Source: Actinomycetota bacterium (GTDB lineage Bacteria; Actinomycetota; Thermoleophilia; RBG-16-64-13). Taken from it: DNA of 56,234 nt. The position numbers and the translations under genes are program-made. Shown here one piece after another: positions 27,383-35,999 of the stretch. Location: NCBI GenBank assembly GCA_016278725.1, contig JADQBG010000024.1, positions 1 through 56,234 of the forward strand. The letters run 5' to 3'. The notes beneath the pieces were generated by a model. The model saw nothing but the letters and a program-made list of their open reading frames with translations, made no database searches and had not been told where the DNA came from. Within the stretch, counting starts at the first letter, position 1; every line of letters starts with the position of its first letter.

Positions 27383-28257
27383 AGAAAGATCGAAGCGGCC
27401 ATCGCCAGGTTGAGCGAATCGAAGCGGGCCTGGCCGATGGCCACCTCGCGAACTCTCTCGCTCGGGAAACCGGCCGCACCGGCGGCCATCAGCATCTCTT
27501 CCAGGCCCCCGCGTTCGCTGCCCAACACCAATACGGCCGGGGGACCGAGAGGGGTCTTTCCCAGATGAGCGGCCGCCTGGGGGTCGGCCAGAATCACCAA
27601 GGGCAAAGCCCCGGGAATCTGTGGGCCCGCGGCGGCACCGCGTCCTCCGGAAGCCGAGGCACGGCCGCCGCCGGGACCGCCCAGGCGCTTCTGGTCCGCG
27701 AGCAGCTTGCCCACCAGATCCTCGGGCGAGACCTCGGTCACGACCGGAATCAGGAACTGGCTGCCCATCGCCGCGCGCAGCGCTTTGGGACTGTGGGGAT
27801 CGGCGCTCCCGGGTGAGAGGGCCACGCCGCCCGCGCCAAAAGCGGCGGCGCTGCGAATCACCGTGCCCACGTTGCCGGGATCGCCCACTCCCAGAAGAAA
27901 AACGGTCAGGCCCGCGGAGGGCTCGAGATCGGCCAGCGAGTGTTCCGGCATCTCGAAGAGGGCCACGATGTCGGCGGCGCCTCCCAGGCTCGAGGCCGCC
28001 GCCAGCGTCTCCGGCGAACAGATGCCCACGTCGAGTTCGTCCTCGCGCGCATCCTCGAGCAGTTCGGCCGGCAGACGCTCGAATAGGTCCTCCCGGACCA
28101 GCACCTCGGCCGGCAGTTCCCCCGCCTCGAGCCCGGCCAAGAGCAGGTCCAGGCCCTCGACCACATAAAGGCCGCGCTCCCGGCGATGCTTCTTCTTCTG
28201 CAGCTTGCGCGCGAGCTTCAGGCTCTGGTTATTGCGTCCCTCGATTGCTCGGATCAC
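27346..28257 (-). CDS. TrmH/SpoU-family RNA 2'-O-methyltransferase
   Basis: The 303-residue protein has an N-terminal substrate-binding domain (KKHRRERGLYVVEG) and a C-terminal SPOUT knot. The three SpoU motifs are present: GDPGNVGTVIRSA, VLVLGSERGGL and SLNLAMAASIFLYD. A low-complexity Gly/Ser insert lies near residues 195-210. It corresponds by position to tsnR of Mycobacterium, between rplT and pheS. The target is probably a tRNA or 23S rRNA ribose, undetermined. Stop is TAG. Confidence 0.9.
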   Translation of the reverse strand: MIRAIEGRNNQSLKLARKLQKKKHRRERGLYVVEGLDLLLAGLEAGELPAEVLVREDLFERLPAELLEDAREDELDVGICSPETLAAASSLGGAADIVALFEMPEHSLADLEPSAGLTVFLLGVGDPGNVGTVIRSAAAFGAGGVALSPGSADPHSPKALRAAMGSQFLIPVVTEVSPEDLVGKLLADQKRLGGPGGGRASASGGRGAAAGPQIPGALPLVILADPQAAAHLGKTPLGPPAVLVLGSERGGLEEMLMAAGAAGFPSERVREVAIGQARFDSLNLAMAASIFLYDLSGSGSRGI

Positions 28258-28300
28258 ACGCGGCTCCTAAACTCGCGGCTCCCACACTCGCGGCTCCCAC
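28257..28300 (-). repeat. Three imperfect 15-bp repeats over the trmH start
   Basis: On the minus strand gggagccgcgagtgt is followed by gggagccgcgagttt and aggagccgcgt; the last copy runs into the GTG start of the methyltransferase gene. Each copy carries a ggag core, so a Shine-Dalgarno-like element is triplicated at 15-bp spacing. Confidence 0.7.
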
Positions 28301-28420
28301 AAGTCCTGTGGGGGGAAACGACAAGGGAGCCGAGATCCGAGATCCCGACTCCCTCAGTGACACCGGCCGACGCTGGGGCGAACAACCGCGAGAACCCCGG
28401 CCTGCGGATAACCCCTGCTG

Positions 28421-28786
28421 CTACTTGGCGCCGTCCAGAGCGGACCGGGCCACGTTCACCACCGCGGCGAACGCCTGCGGCTCGTTTACGGCCATTTCCG
28501 CGAGCACCTTTCGGTCGAGCTCGATGTTGGCCTCTTTCAAGCCGTGCATGAACTGGTTGTAGGTCATGCCGTGCTGGCGCACCCCGGCGTTGATGCGGGT
28601 GATCCACAACCGCCGGAAGTCGCGCTTGCGGGCTTTGCGGTCCCGGTAGGCGTAGGTATAGGACTTGAGCAGCTGCTCCTTGGCCCGCCGGTAACTCTTG
28701 CTCTTTAGGCCCCAGTAACCCTTGGCTTCCCCGAGCACCTTGCGGCGCTTCTTCTGAGCGCTCGTGCTCCGCTTGACTCTTGCCAT
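28421..28786 (-). CDS. rplT: 50S ribosomal protein L20
   Basis: The 121-residue, very basic protein matches L20 throughout ([18 protein letters not shown] start, [20 protein letters not shown] core, SYAFINGLK-like [18 protein letters not shown]). It binds 23S rRNA early in assembly and in many bacteria represses the infC-rpmI-rplT operon. It lies 12 bp after rpmI. Stop is TAG. Confidence 0.99.
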   Translation of the reverse strand: MARVKRSTSAQKKRRKVLGEAKGYWGLKSKSYRRAKEQLLKSYTYAYRDRKARKRDFRRLWITRINAGVRQHGMTYNQFMHGLKEANIELDRKVLAEMAVNEPQAFAAVVNVARSALDGAK

Positions 28787-28798
28787 GAGTTGACCCTC

Positions 28799-28996
28799 CT
28801 ACTCTCCGAGGAGCGCGTGCACTCGGCCGGCGTCGGCCTCGTGGACGGGCTCTTCCTTGCGGAGCTTGCGCTTGCGTTTGCTGGATTTCTTGGTCAGAAG
28901 GTGGCTGGCGAAGGCGTGCCGCCGACGCAGCTTGCCTTTGCTCGTAAGTTTGAAGCGCTTCTTCGCGCCGCTGTGCGTCTTGTTCTTGGCAGCCAT
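28799..28996 (-). CDS. rpmI: 50S ribosomal protein L35
   Basis: The 65-residue basic protein begins MAAKNKTHSGAKKRFKLT and matches L35 over its length. It lies between infC and rplT in the classic order. The ATG is preceded by aaaggagacc. Stop is TAG. Confidence 0.98.
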   Translation of the reverse strand: MAAKNKTHSGAKKRFKLTSKGKLRRRHAFASHLLTKKSSKRKRKLRKEEPVHEADAGRVHALLGE

Positions 28997-29140
28997 TGGT
29001 CTCCTTTGTCCGCTGAGGCCCGAAGTCCGTGCTTTTCGGTTTGTCTTCAGACAGCAGTTTCGAGCGCGGGTGCTTGGCCGAGAAGCTCCCGGTTTCGTTC
29101 CTCTCTCGAGCCAGTGGCCCTCCGCAGAGGGCCAGAGCGG

Positions 29141-29662
29141 CTAGCGCCGGGGCGCCATCATCATCACCATGTTCCGTCCGTCGAGGTTGGGCTCGGATTC
29201 GATCTCGCCCAGTTCCTCCAGTTCCTCGGCCATCCGGCGAAGCAACTTCTCCCCCAGGTGCGGGTGGACCAGTTCGCGGCCCCGGAACATGATGGTGACT
29301 TTGACTTTGTCGCCCTTCTTGAGAAAGCGTTCGACGTGACCCTTCTTGGTCTGGAAATCGTGCTCGTCGATCTTTGGACGAAGCTTGATCTCCTTGATGT
29401 TGATCGTCGTCTGCTTCTTGCGGGCTTCCTTGGCTTTCTGCTCCTGCTCGTACCGGTACTTGCCGTAGTCCATCACTTTGCAGACCGGCGGATCCGCCTG
29501 GGGCGCCACCTCGACCAGATCGAGGTTGAGCCTGTCCGCATAGTTCTGGGCTTCCATGACGCTGACGATGCCGACCTGTTCTCCGTCGTGACCGATCAGC
29601 CGTACCTTATCGGCGCGTATTCGCTCATTGATTCGTGCGCTCTCGACTATGTCTCTCGACAC
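29141..29662 (-). CDS. infC: Translation initiation factor IF-3
   Basis: IF-3 binds the 30S subunit and enforces fidelity of start-codon selection. The N-terminal domain includes [13 protein letters not shown] and the linker is Lys/Glu-rich. The C-terminal domain has [15 protein letters not shown] and [15 protein letters not shown]. The GTG at 29662 lies within the sequence ggggagg, so its ribosome-binding site would have to be further upstream. An ATA at 29650, 11 nt after ggggagg, is an alternative of the rare type known for infC in other bacteria. The protein has 173 or 169 residues accordingly. Stop is TAG. Confidence 0.97.
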   Translation of the reverse strand: MSRDIVESARINERIRADKVRLIGHDGEQVGIVSVMEAQNYADRLNLDLVEVAPQADPPVCKVMDYGKYRYEQEQKAKEARKKQTTINIKEIKLRPKIDEHDFQTKKGHVERFLKKGDKVKVTIMFRGRELVHPHLGEKLLRRMAEELEELGEIESEPNLDGRNMVMMMAPRR

Positions 29663-29869
29663 CTCCCCCGGTTTCCCCCGGGCTTGTTTCCTATTCCAAC
29701 GAAAAGAGCGGCCTCAACCGCCGCTCCATAGCTAAACGGCACCACGAGTTGTCGTGGCACCAGTTGCTCCGAACATTGGAGACCCAGCGCCCATGGGGCA
29801 CGGGGTGGGAAGGGCGGCCTTCCGCTTTATCACGTGGCCGAGTATAGCTGAAGGCAGGCCCGGCCGCCA
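29663..29869 (-). promoter_or_regulatory. Structured thrS-infC intergenic leader
   Basis: About 200 bp without a gene separates thrS from infC. On the minus strand a 10-bp hairpin with two wobbles (core ccacga/tcgtgg) is followed by a second hairpin gagcggc/gccgctc and tttt (plus positions about 29700-29728). The second looks like an intrinsic terminator or attenuator. Such a layout fits autoregulation of infC-rpmI-rplT by L20 or termination after thrS; which one is not decidable here. Confidence 0.55.
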
Positions 29870-31807
29870 CTACTCCGCCATGACGGCGATGCCCGAACCC
29901 ACCGAACCGGCCGCAGGAATCGCGGTTTCTTCCACGAGGCGCTCTATGAGCTCGCCCCGCCCGAGCGCTCCCAGGTCGCCTTCCTTGTGCGAACGCAGAG
30001 ACACTTCCTGCGAGTCGACCTCCCGGTCTCCCACGATCAGCATCCAGGGGATCTTGCTTATCTCGTTGTCCCGGATCTTGCGGCCCATGGATTCGGTGCG
30101 GTCGTCGACCTCGACCCGCAGCCCGTGCGCGCGAAGGTCCCCCGCCACCTCCCGGGCATAGTCCAGATGCCGGTCGGCCACCGGTATGAGCACAGCCTGG
30201 ACCGGCGCGAGCCAGCTGGGGAAGGCGCCGCCGTAATGCTCGATGAGAATGCCCAGAAAACGCTCGACGCTGCCGAGCACGGTCCGGTGAAGCATCACCG
30301 GCCGGTGCCGCTGATTGTCCTCGCCCACGTATTCGAGGTCGAAGCGTTCGGGCATGGCGAAGTCCAACTGACAGGTGGCGCACTGCCAGGTCCGGCCCAT
30401 CACGTCCTCGATGTGAAAATCGATCTTCGGCCCATAGAAAGCGCCGTCTCCCGGGTTGACCCGGTATTCCAGCCCGGTGCGGTCCAGGGCGCTCGCCAGA
30501 AGGGCCTCCGCCTTCTCCCACATCTCGTCGTCGCCAATGTGCTTCTCCGGCTTGGTCGAAAGCTCCAGGTGGACCCTATCGAAACCGAAGGTGCGGTAGA
30601 TGCGCAGGGTCAGATCGATCACGCCCAGGACCTCATCCTCCACCTGCTCGGGCAGCACATAGAGGTGAGCGTCGTCCTGGGTGAAGGAGCGCACCCTCAT
30701 CAGCCCGTGAAGCACCCCCGATAACTCGTGGCGATGCACGTGGCCCAGTTCGGCGATGCGGGCGGGAAACTCGCGATAGGAGTGCTGCCGGGATTTGTAT
30801 ACCAGCAGGCCCCCGGGGCAGTTCATGGGCTTCACCGCGTAGTCCTCATCGTCTATCTGGGTGAAGTACATGTTCTCTCGGTAATTTTCCCAGTGGCCCG
30901 AATGCTCCCAGAGCTGCTGGTTGAGAATTATCGGAGTCTTGATCTCCTCGTAGCCGGCGGCGCGGTGCTCCCGGCGCCAATACTCCAAGAGGTTGTTGAT
31001 CACCACCATGCCCTTGGGGTGAAAGAAAGGAAAGCCGGGGCCCTCCTCGTGGAAGCTGAATAGATCGAGCTCGCGTCCCAGTTTGCGGTGATCTCGCTGG
31101 CGGGCCATCTCCAGCCGCTCGAGGTACTCGTCCAATTCTTTTTTTGAGGGGAAAGCGGTCGCGTACACGCGTGTGAGCATGGTGTTGTCGGCGCTTCCCC
31201 GCCAGTAGGCGCCCGCGGTGGAGAGCACCTTGACCGCCTTGAGCCGGCCCGTATCCGGAACGTGCGGGCCCCGGCACAGATCGACGAAATCCCCATGACG
31301 GTAGATGCTGATCGTCTCGGTCTCAGGCAGGTCGCGAATCAGTTCGAGTTTGTACGGCTGTCCCGCGAACATTTCGAGGGCCTCCGCCTTGTCGACCTCA
31401 CTGCGTTCGAAGGGCTTCTTCGCCTGGATGGAGCGCTGCATCTCGCGCTCGAATTCCGCCAATTCCTCTTCGCTCAGCGGGTCATCGAACTCGAAGTCGT
31501 AGTAGAAACCGTCCTTGATCGCGGGGCCGATAGCCACCTTGGTGCCCGGCCTCACGTGGGTGGCGGCCTCGGCCAGCACGTGGGCCGCAGAGTGGCGCAT
31601 CACCTCGAGCCCCTCGTCTGAGTCGGGGGTGAGGATGGTCACCTCGTCGCCCTCGTGCAGCAAGGCGTTCAGGTCGACCGGCCGGCCGTTGATCTTTCCG
31701 GCGATGGCCGCTTTGGCCAGGCGGGGACCGATAGACTCCGCGACCGTGCGGAGGGTGGCTCCCTCCGGGAGATCCATCTGTGACTTATCGGGCAGCGTGA
31801 CCTTCAT
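29870..31807 (-). CDS. thrS: Threonyl-tRNA synthetase
   Basis: The ATG at 31807 (MKVTLPDKSQ) gives 645 residues, the normal size, with TGS domain (1-65), the editing domain with HSAAHVLAEA, the class II core with zinc-ligand segments and ENYRENMYF, and the C-terminal anticodon-binding domain. The frame continues 20 codons upstream, but those encode a leader without family similarity. It precedes infC as in many bacteria. Stop is TAG. Confidence 0.97.
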   Translation of the reverse strand: MKVTLPDKSQMDLPEGATLRTVAESIGPRLAKAAIAGKINGRPVDLNALLHEGDEVTILTPDSDEGLEVMRHSAAHVLAEAATHVRPGTKVAIGPAIKDGFYYDFEFDDPLSEEELAEFEREMQRSIQAKKPFERSEVDKAEALEMFAGQPYKLELIRDLPETETISIYRHGDFVDLCRGPHVPDTGRLKAVKVLSTAGAYWRGSADNTMLTRVYATAFPSKKELDEYLERLEMARQRDHRKLGRELDLFSFHEEGPGFPFFHPKGMVVINNLLEYWRREHRAAGYEEIKTPIILNQQLWEHSGHWENYRENMYFTQIDDEDYAVKPMNCPGGLLVYKSRQHSYREFPARIAELGHVHRHELSGVLHGLMRVRSFTQDDAHLYVLPEQVEDEVLGVIDLTLRIYRTFGFDRVHLELSTKPEKHIGDDEMWEKAEALLASALDRTGLEYRVNPGDGAFYGPKIDFHIEDVMGRTWQCATCQLDFAMPERFDLEYVGEDNQRHRPVMLHRTVLGSVERFLGILIEHYGGAFPSWLAPVQAVLIPVADRHLDYAREVAGDLRAHGLRVEVDDRTESMGRKIRDNEISKIPWMLIVGDREVDSQEVSLRSHKEGDLGALGRGELIERLVEETAIPAAGSVGSGIAVMAE

Positions 31808-31909
31808 AGGACCTCGCTCGAAACGGTTAGGCAAAAGCAAAGAACAGGACAAGAGCAAGTATAGCAACGGGCCAGGACAGCTCCTCGCGCTCGGGCGGCC
31901 ATGCCCGGC

Positions 31910-32752
31910 TCAAGCGAGGGTACGCTCGACCATCACTTTGGTATAGGCGACGCGCAGCCCCAGGCGCTCCTGATTGCGGTGAGAGACCCCTCCGGGGACC
32001 CCGCCGGCCACGGCGATGCGGCAGCCGGCCTCGGCCGCTGCCTCCAGAAGCCCCCGAGTGAGGGCGGTCTGCGCTCCGCGGTTTCGATACTCGGGTAGGG
32101 TCGCGGCTCCGAACATGGTGCCCACCTCACCCCGCACGGCCAAGGCCGCAGTCGCCACCATCTGTCCCCCCACCTCGGCCGCAAAGAGGGACACTCCCGG
32201 GCGACGGGCGGCGGCCAGACCCAGCACGACGTCCTCCCTCTCGGGATTGGCCACGGCGGTGAAGCCTCGGGCGGCGGTCTCGGCCCAGATGGTCGACTCC
32301 CCGGCCGCTATCTCCCTGACGGCGACTTCCTCGGCTCCGGTGTCGATTTCGGCCGCGCCGCCGGCCCCCAGTTCCTTGAACAGAAGATCCTCGAATTCGG
32401 TCAGCACGTACCCTTTGCGGCCCAACTCGCCGAGCAGCGAAGGGTGCGCCATCGGGCAGAGGGCAAACCGGGAAGGCGCGCCCCTGCTTCCGAAGAACTC
32501 CTCTACCTTATCGATCTGCTCCCAGACCGTCGGGCCCTCCATGCCGAAGCCGACCGCCTGGGTGATCGGGCAGTCCGGCCCAGCAAAACCGGCCACCCCA
32601 GTGCCCAACTCCAGATACTCCGGTTCGGCCTCGGGGGCAACCTGCTGCCATGCGCTCACGTAGTCGGCGAGATCGCGGGCCTCCACCGACTCCATGAGCC
32701 GGGCGAAACCAAAGTCGATCAATAGAGGTTTCCGCTCCGTCGAGCCCACCAC
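31910..32752 (-). CDS. GNAT-family N-acetyltransferase
   Basis: The 280-residue protein has a C-terminal GNAT fold with the acetyl-CoA-binding stretch LPEYRNRGAQTALTRGLL (R/Q-x-x-G-x-A type). The N-terminal 140 residues look like a second, degenerate GNAT half, as in tandem GNAT proteins. A substrate cannot be inferred. It is divergent from the YchF-like gene with about 50 bp between them. A GTG start is assumed because GTG GTG opens the frame. Stop is TGA. Confidence 0.78.
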   Translation of the reverse strand: MVGSTERKPLLIDFGFARLMESVEARDLADYVSAWQQVAPEAEPEYLELGTGVAGFAGPDCPITQAVGFGMEGPTVWEQIDKVEEFFGSRGAPSRFALCPMAHPSLLGELGRKGYVLTEFEDLLFKELGAGGAAEIDTGAEEVAVREIAAGESTIWAETAARGFTAVANPEREDVVLGLAAARRPGVSLFAAEVGGQMVATAALAVRGEVGTMFGAATLPEYRNRGAQTALTRGLLEAAAEAGCRIAVAGGVPGGVSHRNQERLGLRVAYTKVMVERTLA

Positions 32753-32800
32753 ACAAGCCCCCTGCCGCCTTCCGGCCGCGCTCTGCTACCCTTACCCATT

Positions 32801-33811
32801 ATGGAATCCAGAATCATAGGACTCAAAGGATCGGGCAAGTCTACCCTGCTCTCGGCCCTGGCCGAAGGCCGCACCGACGGCACCATCGCCACGGTCCGCC
32901 TGGCCGACGAGCGCATCCGCCGTCTGAGCGAGATCTTCAAGCCGAAGAAGACGGTTTACGGCGAGTTCACCGTCATGGAGGCCGTGTGGCCGGATGCGAC
33001 GGCGCGCAAGGGTGCCATGGAGAGATATCTGGATCAGATCCAGGGCGCCCAGGTCTTCCTCCACGTCATCCGGGCTTTCGAAAGCCCGATGCTGGCCGAT
33101 CCTGCAGATCCCGCCCGCGATCTGCAGGAGTTGGATGAGCAATTCATCCTTTCGGATCTACTGGCCATCGAGCGCGCTTTCGAGCGGGCCCGGAAGTCTC
33201 CGCTCAGCGACCAGGCCAAGAAGGGCCTCGAGCGCGCACGGGACGCGCTGGAGAACGACGTCCCCTTGCGCGAGGTCGAGTTCCCGGACACCGAGAGCCA
33301 GCAGTTGCGCTCCTACGCCTTTCTGACCGGAGTCCCGCAATTGCTCCTGGTCAACACCGCCTCGGGCGCGGACTTCCAACCTGAAGCGCTGGGGGAACTC
33401 GTCCGGAACCGGAGCCTCGTCGCCTTTCCCTTCACGGAGGCGATGGAGGTCGCGCAGTTATCCGAGGAGGAACAGGCCGAGTTTGCCGAGGCCATGGGGC
33501 TGCCGGGTCCAGCCACCGCGATCGTAACGCAGGCGGCTTTCGGAGCCATGGGGATGATCAGTTTCTTCACGGTGGGCGAGGACGAGGTGCGCGCCTGGCC
33601 GATCAAACGGGGCACCACGGCCCGCCAGGCCGCCGGGGCGGTGCATTCCGATATCGAACGCGGCTTCATCCGCGCCGAGGTGGTCGGCTACGAGGAGTTC
33701 ATGGAACGAGGCAGCCTCAAGGCGTGCAAGGACAGCGGAGTGCTGCGCATCGAAGGCAAGGAGTACGTGGTGCGCGACGGCGAGATCGTGCACTACCGTT
33801 TCAACGTCTAA
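32801..33811 (+). CDS. Divergent YchF-like P-loop protein (DUF933/TGS C-terminus)
   Basis: The P-loop GLKGSGKST is at residues 7-15. The last 90 residues match the YchF C-terminal domain closely (FFTVGEDEVRAWPIKRGTT, then GSLKACKDSG and VRDGEIVHYRFNV). In standard YchF the P-loop reads GxPNVGKST and is followed by a DxAGLV Walker B/G3 motif. Here the corresponding region reads FTVMEAVWPDATARKGA and no DxxG is visible. At 336 residues it is also shorter than the usual 360. It may bind nucleotide without ordinary GTPase/ATPase chemistry. Stop is TAA. Confidence 0.82.
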   Translation: MESRIIGLKGSGKSTLLSALAEGRTDGTIATVRLADERIRRLSEIFKPKKTVYGEFTVMEAVWPDATARKGAMERYLDQIQGAQVFLHVIRAFESPMLADPADPARDLQELDEQFILSDLLAIERAFERARKSPLSDQAKKGLERARDALENDVPLREVEFPDTESQQLRSYAFLTGVPQLLLVNTASGADFQPEALGELVRNRSLVAFPFTEAMEVAQLSEEEQAEFAEAMGLPGPATAIVTQAAFGAMGMISFFTVGEDEVRAWPIKRGTTARQAAGAVHSDIERGFIRAEVVGYEEFMERGSLKACKDSGVLRIEGKEYVVRDGEIVHYRFNV

Positions 33812-33844
33812 GCGAGAGACTCACGGCTAGGGGTTCGCCGTGTC

Positions 33845-33897
33845 CCCCGGCCGCTCAATCCTGTATTGAAGCTCCTCTCAGGAGACTACGGCCGGGG
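33845..33897 (+). other. Three-way-junction inverted repeat after the YchF-like gene
   Basis: A 9-bp stem (ccccggccg at 33845-33853 with cggccgggg at 33889-33897) encloses two small hairpins: tcaat/attga (33855-33869) and ctcct/aggag (33872-33884). No T run follows on the plus strand. It could be a structured 3' end or a small RNA element. No family is recognised. Confidence 0.5.
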
Positions 33898-33965
33898 AAA
33901 CGCCGCGACGGCAGTCCGCTAGCACCGATAGACCCACTTCGCAGGACCGCCTCGAGAATCCGCCC

Positions 33966-34220
33966 CTACTCTTGCTTCTGGATGTACTTCTGCTGAGCGT
34001 CCCACAGATGGCGGGCGTGCTCCACTTCCTCCGCCGTGGTGAGAATCACCGTCCGATAGCTGCCCTCCTCGCGGTGCGAGAAGGTCGCGGTCCCGAGAGG
34101 CGCCTCTCTCCCCTCCAGATCCGTGCCCACGATTCCCAGATCCTCGGGATCGTCGCTGAAGTGAGTGATCCAATACTTATCGGACATCAGCTGGTCCATC
34201 ACCTGCATGTTGCCTGCCAT
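33966..34220 (-). CDS. Small conserved-looking protein of unknown function
   Basis: The 84-residue acidic protein starts at an ATG preceded by gggaggcgcag. It contains ISHF-like TYWITHFSDD-type sequence (KYWITHFSDDPEDLG) and an RTVILTTAEEVEHARHLWDAQ segment, with no signal peptide or membrane helix. I do not recognise the family. Good start signals and a balanced composition support a real gene. It lies alone between the YchF-like gene and tRNA-Val. Stop is TAG. Confidence 0.65.
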   Translation of the reverse strand: MAGNMQVMDQLMSDKYWITHFSDDPEDLGIVGTDLEGREAPLGTATFSHREEGSYRTVILTTAEEVEHARHLWDAQQKYIQKQE

Positions 34221-34320
34221 CTGCGCCTCCCTTGGCCGAGAGCAATAGTGTTATCACCATTCCCTCTGTTTGGGCGGAATAATCAGTGCGGCGGGATCCC
34301 CAAAGGATTCTCGGCGATAA

Positions 34321-34349
34321 GAATAAGGGAGCCCCGCCTTGGGACTCCC
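34321..34349 (-). terminator. Intrinsic terminator after tRNA-Val
   Basis: On the minus strand gggagtccc and ggggctccc form a 9-bp stem (one wobble) with a 5-nt loop and are followed by ttattctt. It lies 10 bp downstream of the tRNA 3' end. Confidence 0.75.
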
Positions 34350-34358
34350 AAAAGTAAG

Positions 34359-34430
34359 TGGGCGCTACAGGATTTGAACCTGTGGCCTCTTCCGCGTCAA
34401 GGAAGCGCTCTCCCCCTGAGCTAAGCGCCC
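34359..34430 (-). tRNA. tRNA-Val (anticodon GAC)
   Basis: The minus strand folds as a cloverleaf: acceptor gggcgct/agcgccc, D-arm gctc/gagc, anticodon stem cttcc/ggaag with loop ttgacgc (GAC), and T-arm with ggttcaaatcc. The discriminator is A and CCA is not encoded. Confidence 0.93.
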
Positions 34431-34516
34431 GTGAGGCGGAATGATACCCCCACCCCCGGTTCACCGCAAGACCGGGGGGCCTCAACGTCTCGCGGCCCGC
34501 CTCCGGCCGCCCGTGC

Positions 34517-35827
34517 TTAGTAGAAGACGTCCACCGACATGCCGATCGGCAACTGCGGATAGAGCGCGTCCGTGGCCCAGTAGGGCACCCGCACACAGCC
34601 GTGGCTGGCCGGGTAAACCGGCACCGAGTAAGCTCCGTGGATGGCGATCCCGCCATTGAAGTAGGAGGGCTTGTACAAGAGGCCCAGGGGACTGCGGCGC
34701 CAGTAGTTCAGCTTCCGGGAGATCGAGAAATGACCGGGAGGCGTGCGCCAGCCTTCCGTACCCGTGGATACCGGGAGGATCTTGACGATCGAACCGCCGT
34801 TTATCAGGTAGAGCACCTGCCGGCTGAGATCCACTTCGACCCGGTTGCCTCCGCCGCCAAGCCGGGGCGAGGGCTTGGAGGCCGAGAAGATCCGGCCCCA
34901 CACCTGGGGACCGGCGACGCCGTCCCGCGACAGGCCCTCCACCTTTTGGAAGGCGATGACCGCGTCTTTGGTCCGCTGATCGTAGTTTCCGTCGACCGGA
35001 CCGGGCTGGTAGGTCATGGAAGCCAAGCGGTTCTCCAGCCAACTCACCAAAGCGCCGCTCGAGCCGGACGAGAGATTCTGATACGAGGTCTCGTAGGGCA
35101 CCCCGGCCGGCTGGGGCAGCGGCTGAAGTTCACCGTAGAAGGCCCGGTAGAGCATGCCTACCGCCTGCGCTCGAGTGACCGTGAAGAAGGGATAGAAGCG
35201 GTTGTCTCCGTAGCCCTTGACGATGCCCAGGCGCACCGCATTACCCACGTTCGGTTTGTGCGCGTCGGCGATGAAGGGACGATCATAGAACCCGCCCAGA
35301 TATTGGTAGGCCTCGTCGTAGCCGAGCATGGCGATATCGGTTCGCCCATCCTGCTTCCACTTGTACTCGACGGCGCGCACGATGAAGCTGGTCACCTGCT
35401 CGCGGCTGACCCCCCGATGGGGAGTGTATGTGGTATCGCTGGTTCCGTTCACCAGACCCGCGTGGTACAGACTCGTGATGGGCTGGTAGTACCAGTCGCT
35501 GCCGTAGACGTCGGTGAAGGGTTCGGTGTTGGCCTCCGGCGTTTGAAGAATACGATGGAGAAACGCGGCGAACTGCGCCCGAGTGACGGGTTCGTAAGGC
35601 CCGAAGGTCCCGTTGCTCCGGCCTTCGACCACCCCGGCCGCGCTCAGTTCGTCCACGGCCTGGGCGAACCACTCATCTCCCGATACGTCGGAGAAGGCGG
35701 CCTGGGCCGGGCCCACCGATACGAAAGACATGAGCACAAAAAGCAGCGCCGTCATCAGGAAGAGCCCGCTGGGGCCCATGACCCGACTCTGGCGCCGCAC
35801 ACCGATTGGTTCCAATGCACCCTCCAT
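34517..35827 (-). CDS. Exported L,D-transpeptidase with SLH and peptidoglycan-binding domains
   Basis: The 436-residue protein starts at the ATG 6 nt after ggagg and has a signal peptide ending near GPAQA-AF. Three SLH-type units follow (about 45-215, each with FSDV-like and VTRAQ motifs). A peptidoglycan_binding_1 domain lies at about 240-305 (DGNYDQRTKDAVIAFQ). The C-terminus is a YkuD catalytic domain with IHGAYSV and the nucleophile in SHGCVRV. It probably makes 3-3 cross-links while anchored to secondary wall polymer by the SLH repeats. Stop is TAA. Confidence 0.92.
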   Translation of the reverse strand: MEGALEPIGVRRQSRVMGPSGLFLMTALLFVLMSFVSVGPAQAAFSDVSGDEWFAQAVDELSAAGVVEGRSNGTFGPYEPVTRAQFAAFLHRILQTPEANTEPFTDVYGSDWYYQPITSLYHAGLVNGTSDTTYTPHRGVSREQVTSFIVRAVEYKWKQDGRTDIAMLGYDEAYQYLGGFYDRPFIADAHKPNVGNAVRLGIVKGYGDNRFYPFFTVTRAQAVGMLYRAFYGELQPLPQPAGVPYETSYQNLSSGSSGALVSWLENRLASMTYQPGPVDGNYDQRTKDAVIAFQKVEGLSRDGVAGPQVWGRIFSASKPSPRLGGGGNRVEVDLSRQVLYLINGGSIVKILPVSTGTEGWRTPPGHFSISRKLNYWRRSPLGLLYKPSYFNGGIAIHGAYSVPVYPASHGCVRVPYWATDALYPQLPIGMSVDVFY

Positions 35828-35999
35828 CAAAGACCTCCGACCTCCCAGGGATTCCCTGCGCTCGTCTCTCTAACGACGCGTGCGATTTTGGGCCGTCATG
35901 ATCTCAAACGTCCAACACGCCGGTAACGGTTCCTTCACGCACTTCCTTGAATACACTACCGAAAAATCCTGCACACGGCGACCGTAGGATACGCCAATT

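Noticed and set aside
33845-33897. A short tRNA-like cloverleaf after the YchF-like gene
   Set aside because: It has only two internal hairpins, no T-loop or anticodon-arm sequence, and is too short.
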